A DNA stretch of 64,000 bases from Coriaria nepalensis. Taxonomy: Eukaryota; Streptophyta; Magnoliopsida; Cucurbitales; Coriariaceae. Made by a program: the position numbers and the translations under genes. The stretch covers positions 1,190,501 through 1,254,500 of the forward strand of contig CP114484.1 in assembly GCA_027186245.1 (NCBI GenBank), given 5' to 3'. Position 1 is the stretch's first letter. Each line of letters starts with the position of its first letter. The notes under the pieces are model-generated. The model worked only from the letters and a program-made list of their open reading frames with translations, searched no databases and was not told the DNA's origin. Positions 60,001 to 64,000 of the stretch are shown here, piece by piece.

Positions 60001-62182
60001 GTATACCGCTGCCCTTCAACAATTTTGCATGCCTGCAAAAGTTTCCAAAGGAATGAATAATGTACAGTAAGAACAAGTATGAAACAAATTAATCATACTG
60101 TACTTAATTAGCATAGAAAAAATAATTCCCAATACCTCCATAGGTAAATAATTTGCCTTCTTCTGATTTCCAACTTGAAGGCAAGGGAGATGTGCATGTT
60201 GAATAGTGAAGCCATATTCCTCCTGGAAGTACTCTACTACTGACTTCATAGTTGAATCATCATCCACAGGGAAACTGGACAAAATGATGATATCTAGTTA
60301 TGAAATACTTGGCAAAAAGAGCGGGGGGAAGACTTACAAGTGAAGAACTAAAACTTACACTAGTTCTCTAGTAGGTTGAGATGTCAACCCTGAAACACGG
60401 TACTTTCTTCGTACATTAACTCTGTGAGTAACTTCAACTTTCACTCCTCTAAGGGCCTTCTTAATCTGGCTCAAGTCCCAAAAGTAATAAACGAGATTAG
60501 TAAAAGTAAACCAGCCGACAGAGTGAGATAAGGAAACAAACCTTTACACGATCAGAATCAGATAATGGCCTTAACAAAACATCTTTCCCCAGAAGCTGGC
60601 CTACAAACTCAATTACGGGCAGTGGCTCTATAAAGGCAGCGGAAGCCATATCTAATGACATCCAAATACAAAGAATTCAAAATTAGAGATCAATATTGGA
60701 GGAAAACTCTGTAATTAGTAGCATATGATGTTTAAAGAAATGTAATTCATTACCTATATTCAAGGACAGGCCCATCTGAGTAGGCCTAATACTCTGATAA
60801 AATCCACACCAAGACTCCAACCCATCACCAAGACGATGAGGTGACTTTATATGAGGAGAAAAGAAGGATCTCCCAACAGGGCAGTACCTATGTATATATA
60901 ATCCAGCCAAATTTTAGATAAATAACACATCTTAAAAACAGAAATTTGAAGAGCTTGTTTTAAAAATAAAAACCATCTCCTGTTAAGAGGTTATACCTTT
61001 TTGATGAAAGCTCTCTTAGTACGATATCAAGTACTTGAAGAGCTTCTTGTGGAGCATCAGCTCGCTTACCAGCCAAGAACTGGCCCAAATGATGCAAGTT
61101 GACCCGAGCAACAAATTTCAGAGCCACCTTATATTCTCTCTCCCTCCTGATAATTTGGCTGAAGGTGAGATAGCATACAGGAGGGGAAAAAACTAAAGAA
61201 AGTGAAAAGCAGAGGAGTATGCCCTTACTTGCTACCGTTCATTCCATCCTCATCTATAAGCTTAATGTTGAGCACCTTAAAAACAAATGGAAGCTCCCCA
61301 GCAGTGTACAAACTCGTTCGGCCATCATAAGCAGGTAATCTCATTCCTAAATCAGACTCTCTGTATAGCCTCACTAGCTCAGCCATGATTGCTCGGTTCA
61401 TAGTTCTTGATACTACTTCAGGAGTTATTGTTACCTGCATTAGATTCCCAATACAATATAGTATAGTAAGCAAAGGGAACAAAATTGAAGGCTAAATCTT
61501 CAAAAGGACAGCAAAGAACAGAAACTTATTCATTTCCATCTCAGAGGAACAGCAATGTGAAGAAGAAAGAAAACTTTAATCATATAAGCTGTCAGTTTAA
61601 GTAAATACTCTTTTTGTCCTATACTACAGCATACTGATGGGTATCTCAATAATTTTACTAGAGGGGACAAAAAGGAAGAAAAAAAAAACACCCAGTTGGC
61701 TCGAAGCTTACATGGTATTGATTCAAGTCTTTCTCCGGCAACTCGGATAAGAAATGGTTAGCCTTCACAATACACTTAGTCCCAACTTGGCCGAACCCAG
61801 GCCTAGGTGCAAAGTTCAAAGATTTGCTTGAACTAGGAAAACCCATCTCTACTTCACACAAACTGGAACCATTTTCCACAGACCCGTTTGGGGTACTTTC
61901 TCGGGCTATAGGTGCATTCACCATGGTGCAATGCCTGGAACTAGGCCGGAGACAAACATCACCACCACCTTGATCGGATTTACGGCCACCTCTTCCTCGC
62001 CTTCTTCCCCTGTTTTTCATAGGAGAAGTCTTTGTGTTCTGGGCTTCTTGATTAGGAGGACCTTTACCATTTTGGGCAGTTTTGGGTGCTTTCTGAACAG
62101 GGGGGTTGTTCATAGAGTTGTGAAAGTGGGTTTTGATTACTAGGTGCTGCTCTGAGCTCTCTTTCATCTGCCTTATAGGCAT
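57041..62182 (-). CDS. AGO10: ARGONAUTE 10 (PINHEAD/ZWILLE)
   Basis: Argonaute that binds miR165/166 and keeps the shoot meristem and leaf polarity genes active. It has 981 residues in 21 coding exons: 61712-62182, 61229-61434, 60997-61146, 60754-60887, 60542-60651, 60359-60465, 60136-60274, 59916-60032, 59698-59805, 59526-59597, 59299-59421, 59060-59219, 58850-58971, 58616-58753, 58384-58526, 58197-58259, 57923-57986, 57687-57822, 57528-57601, 57320-57446, 57041-57222. The start [18 protein letters not shown] is diagnostic of AGO10 against AGO1, and an arginine/glycine-rich stretch ([15 protein letters not shown]) follows. The PAZ region includes [20 protein letters not shown]. The PIWI slicer residues are present: FGADVTHP, the aspartate of [10 protein letters not shown], and the final histidine in [10 protein letters not shown]. 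It ends KRVMFYC, as AGO proteins do. Confidence 0.97.
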
Positions 62183-63410
62183 CTTGTTCAGATTCTTGGG
62201 TTTCCTTCCCTTCTTTCAAGTTTTTCTGACTGGAAATGATATTCAAATGGGAGAAGGACTTTGTGTTGGAAGAAGCTTCTTGACATCAACTAGTACACAC
62301 AGACACAGTGTCTTCTTATGAATAGTTTGTACTCAGTTTTTGTTCAAAGTTTGAGAATTTCTGCAACTGCAAAAACCATGGAGGGAAAAAAAAAACAAAC
62401 AAATGGCGAAAAAAGATGCATGTCAGCAAAAATTACCAAAAAGTGCACAACAGTAAACAAATGGAAATGATGATGAGATGCATCTTGGTTTCCTTTTCAC
62501 ACGCAAGGTAAGAAGAAAAAAAAGGGGGTAGGTAAAAAAATCCAGTCTTTTGTTGAAGATTACAATCAAACTATTCCTTGGCAAAACTGGAAAAACCAAT
62601 TACTCACCTTCTTTCTTTCAGTACATCCCAACCCAATAATACAAAGAAATAATACATCCCAAAAATAAAACATGTAAATAAACACATAATGAACCGAGAA
62701 ACACAAAGACCCCAGAGGATAAAAATAATAATCAAAATAGAACAGTGGCTCAGTAAATAATAAAGACCCAAAAAAAAAAAAAAACAGAAATACCCAGGAG
62801 AAAAATCCATGATGTTTCATGGATCTGTCTGCTATCCAAAATGAAAACCTAAATGAAGATGGACCAAGCAGATAAAAACGTAGGGGAGAAATAATAAATA
62901 ATTTATATAATTAACAGGAAAATAATATATAGGTATGGGATTTTGGAGACAGATTGGAAACTATTTGGGGGCGGCTGCCACAGAAACGAGAATAAAACCA
63001 TCCAGAAAAAAACAAAAAATCTAAGAAAAAATCCAAAGAGAAGGAATAAACATTGAAAAGGGGATGTAAAATCACTATCTGCCTGAAATCACAGACGAGA
63101 TTTAAATGCAATACAAGAAATGGCCCCCCATTCATTAAATATCACTCTAGCTCCATCTCTACTTTTCTAAATGGAAAAAAAAAAATTACAAATTTTGAAA
63201 ACTCACCATTCGAGTCTGAACTTGAGCTGAAACCCTCGAGAAAAAACAAGGAGATGAAGCTTGAAAAACAAGCAATGGGTACTGGGTCGTAGCTAGTAGC
63301 ATGAAATTGGAAAATTTTCAAAAGGGAGGAGAGGGGGTGAGAAAAAAATGAGAGAAGATGATGATGATGATGATGAATCTTTATAGACGCATGCAAAGCA
63401 CTTTTGGTGT
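62183..63410 (-). promoter_or_regulatory. AGO10 5' leader with a probable intron
   Basis: On the minus strand a donor GTGAGT follows CTCGAATG near 63200-63206. An acceptor TTTTTGCAGTTGCAG lies near 62362, followed by about 180 bases of leader up to the ATG at 62182. A leader intron of about 840 bases is therefore likely; an intron in the 5' UTR is also known for other plant AGO genes. The first exon would lie around 63210-63400. No coding frame is supported. Confidence 0.5.
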
Positions 63411-64000
63411 TTTCTTTTATTACGTGTAAAGTTAATTTTTTGAGGCCACCCTCCTCTCGCTCACTCTGCCTCCCATCTTTACCTTTTTTATTTTTTTCAT
63501 TTAAACTTTAGGAGAGAGAGAGAGAGAGGACTGGTATCTCTCTCTCTCTCTAAAAAGCTACACCATTTTCTCTCTCCTCCTTCTCAGTTGTTCTGATCAC
63601 GCAGGCTCTACCATAAACCTCCCCATTAAATAATTAATAAATTAAATAAATAATAATAATAATAATAAGTAAGGAGAGAGAGAGAGTGTAGTGTGTGCAT
63701 GTGTCCAAAAGAGCTTACTGAGAAACATATAAAAGCAATCATACACAGATGAAGAATAATTCGAACTGGCTCAGTCTTTCTTCATTTCTGCTCCCTCCCC
63801 AACTCTCTCTCTCTCTCTCTCTCTTCATCTGAACTTTTTCCTCTCTCTGGTCTCTATATTACAAAGGCCAAAGCCTGTTTTAATTTTTTATTATTATTAC
63901 GTTGTACTTTATAAAAATTATGTTTGGACCCCCTACATGGAAGAAAACCCATGATCCTGCATCCAACGGTACTAATGGTCTCGACTCTCTACTCTCCCCC
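63411..64000. other. Upstream region of AGO10, pyrimidine-rich repeats
   Basis: A (GA)n tract at 63512-63528 faces a (CT)n tract at 63538-63551 and can fold back on it. A further (CT)n run is at 63802-63824 and an AATAAT repeat is near 63650-63666. This should include the AGO10 promoter. The window ends before any neighbouring gene. Confidence 0.5.
63511..63552. repeat. (GA)n / (CT)n fold-back pair
   Basis: A run of about eight GA units is followed ten bases later by about seven CT units, its reverse complement. The pair lies upstream of AGO10. GA/CT tracts are bound by plant BBR/BPC proteins, so a regulatory role is possible but unproven. Confidence 0.75.

Overview
This window is nuclear DNA from a flowering plant, almost certainly a eudicot. 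The genes have many short exons separated by AT-rich GT-AG introns. The product families are plant-specific (FORKED/VAN3-binding, EPF-like peptide, class A heat shock factor, AGO10, SULTR3). The intergenic DNA is AT-rich and carries microsatellites and transposon debris. I cannot name the species.

Layout. 1-1138 (-): 5' part of a SULTR3-type sulfate transporter, cut by the window edge. 6583-8112 (+): secreted EGF-like protein. 12017-14883 (+): FORKED-like/VAN3-binding protein. 18001-18554: fold-back inverted repeat. 18988-19429 (-): EPF-like signalling peptide. 21922-23584 (+): acireductone dioxygenase. 24549-26083 (+): class A heat shock factor. 26990-29600: decayed Ty1/copia element flanked by two copies of the heat-factor 3' region. 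31215-36103 (+): dymeclin. 36690-37431 (-): catalytically dead RNase T2 relic. 39293-40278 (+): p24-beta cargo receptor. 40736-43979 (-): meiotic recombinase DMC1. 44565-50044 (+): LRR protein fused to an EDR1-like domain and a kinase. 54363-54468 (+): MIR167 hairpin. 57041-62182 (-): AGO10. The rest is intergenic.

Exon models were rebuilt by hand from homology and splice signals. Every complete gene gives an uninterrupted frame whose length is a multiple of three: EGF-like 219 aa, FORKED-like 472, EPFL 122, ARD 200, HSF 347, dymeclin 720, p24 213, DMC1 344, LRR-kinase 1131, AGO10 981.

The genes do not form one pathway. They look like a conserved ancestral gene neighbourhood. From memory, the order FORKED-like, EPFL, HSFA6b, p24-beta, DMC1, MIR167 matches Arabidopsis chromosome 3 around At3g22810-At3g22886. 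AGO10, ARD and a FORKED-like gene lie together near At5g438xx, and dymeclin and the LRR-kinase are neighbours at At1g04200/At1g04210. Themes that recur are auxin and vascular patterning (FORKED-like, MIR167, AGO10), epidermal patterning (EPFL) and secretory traffic (dymeclin, p24).

Most notable observations: (1) the last DMC1 intron has the signature of a minor-spliceosome (U12) intron starting with AT, and its best 3' end is a rare AT; (2) the 3' end of the heat-factor gene is duplicated around a dead copia element; (3) an RNase T2 relic has lost its catalytic histidines; (4) a MIR167 hairpin lies in a gap without protein genes; (5) a cluster of ACGT elements lies upstream of the heat factor. 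I saw no clear evidence of a wholly new biological system.
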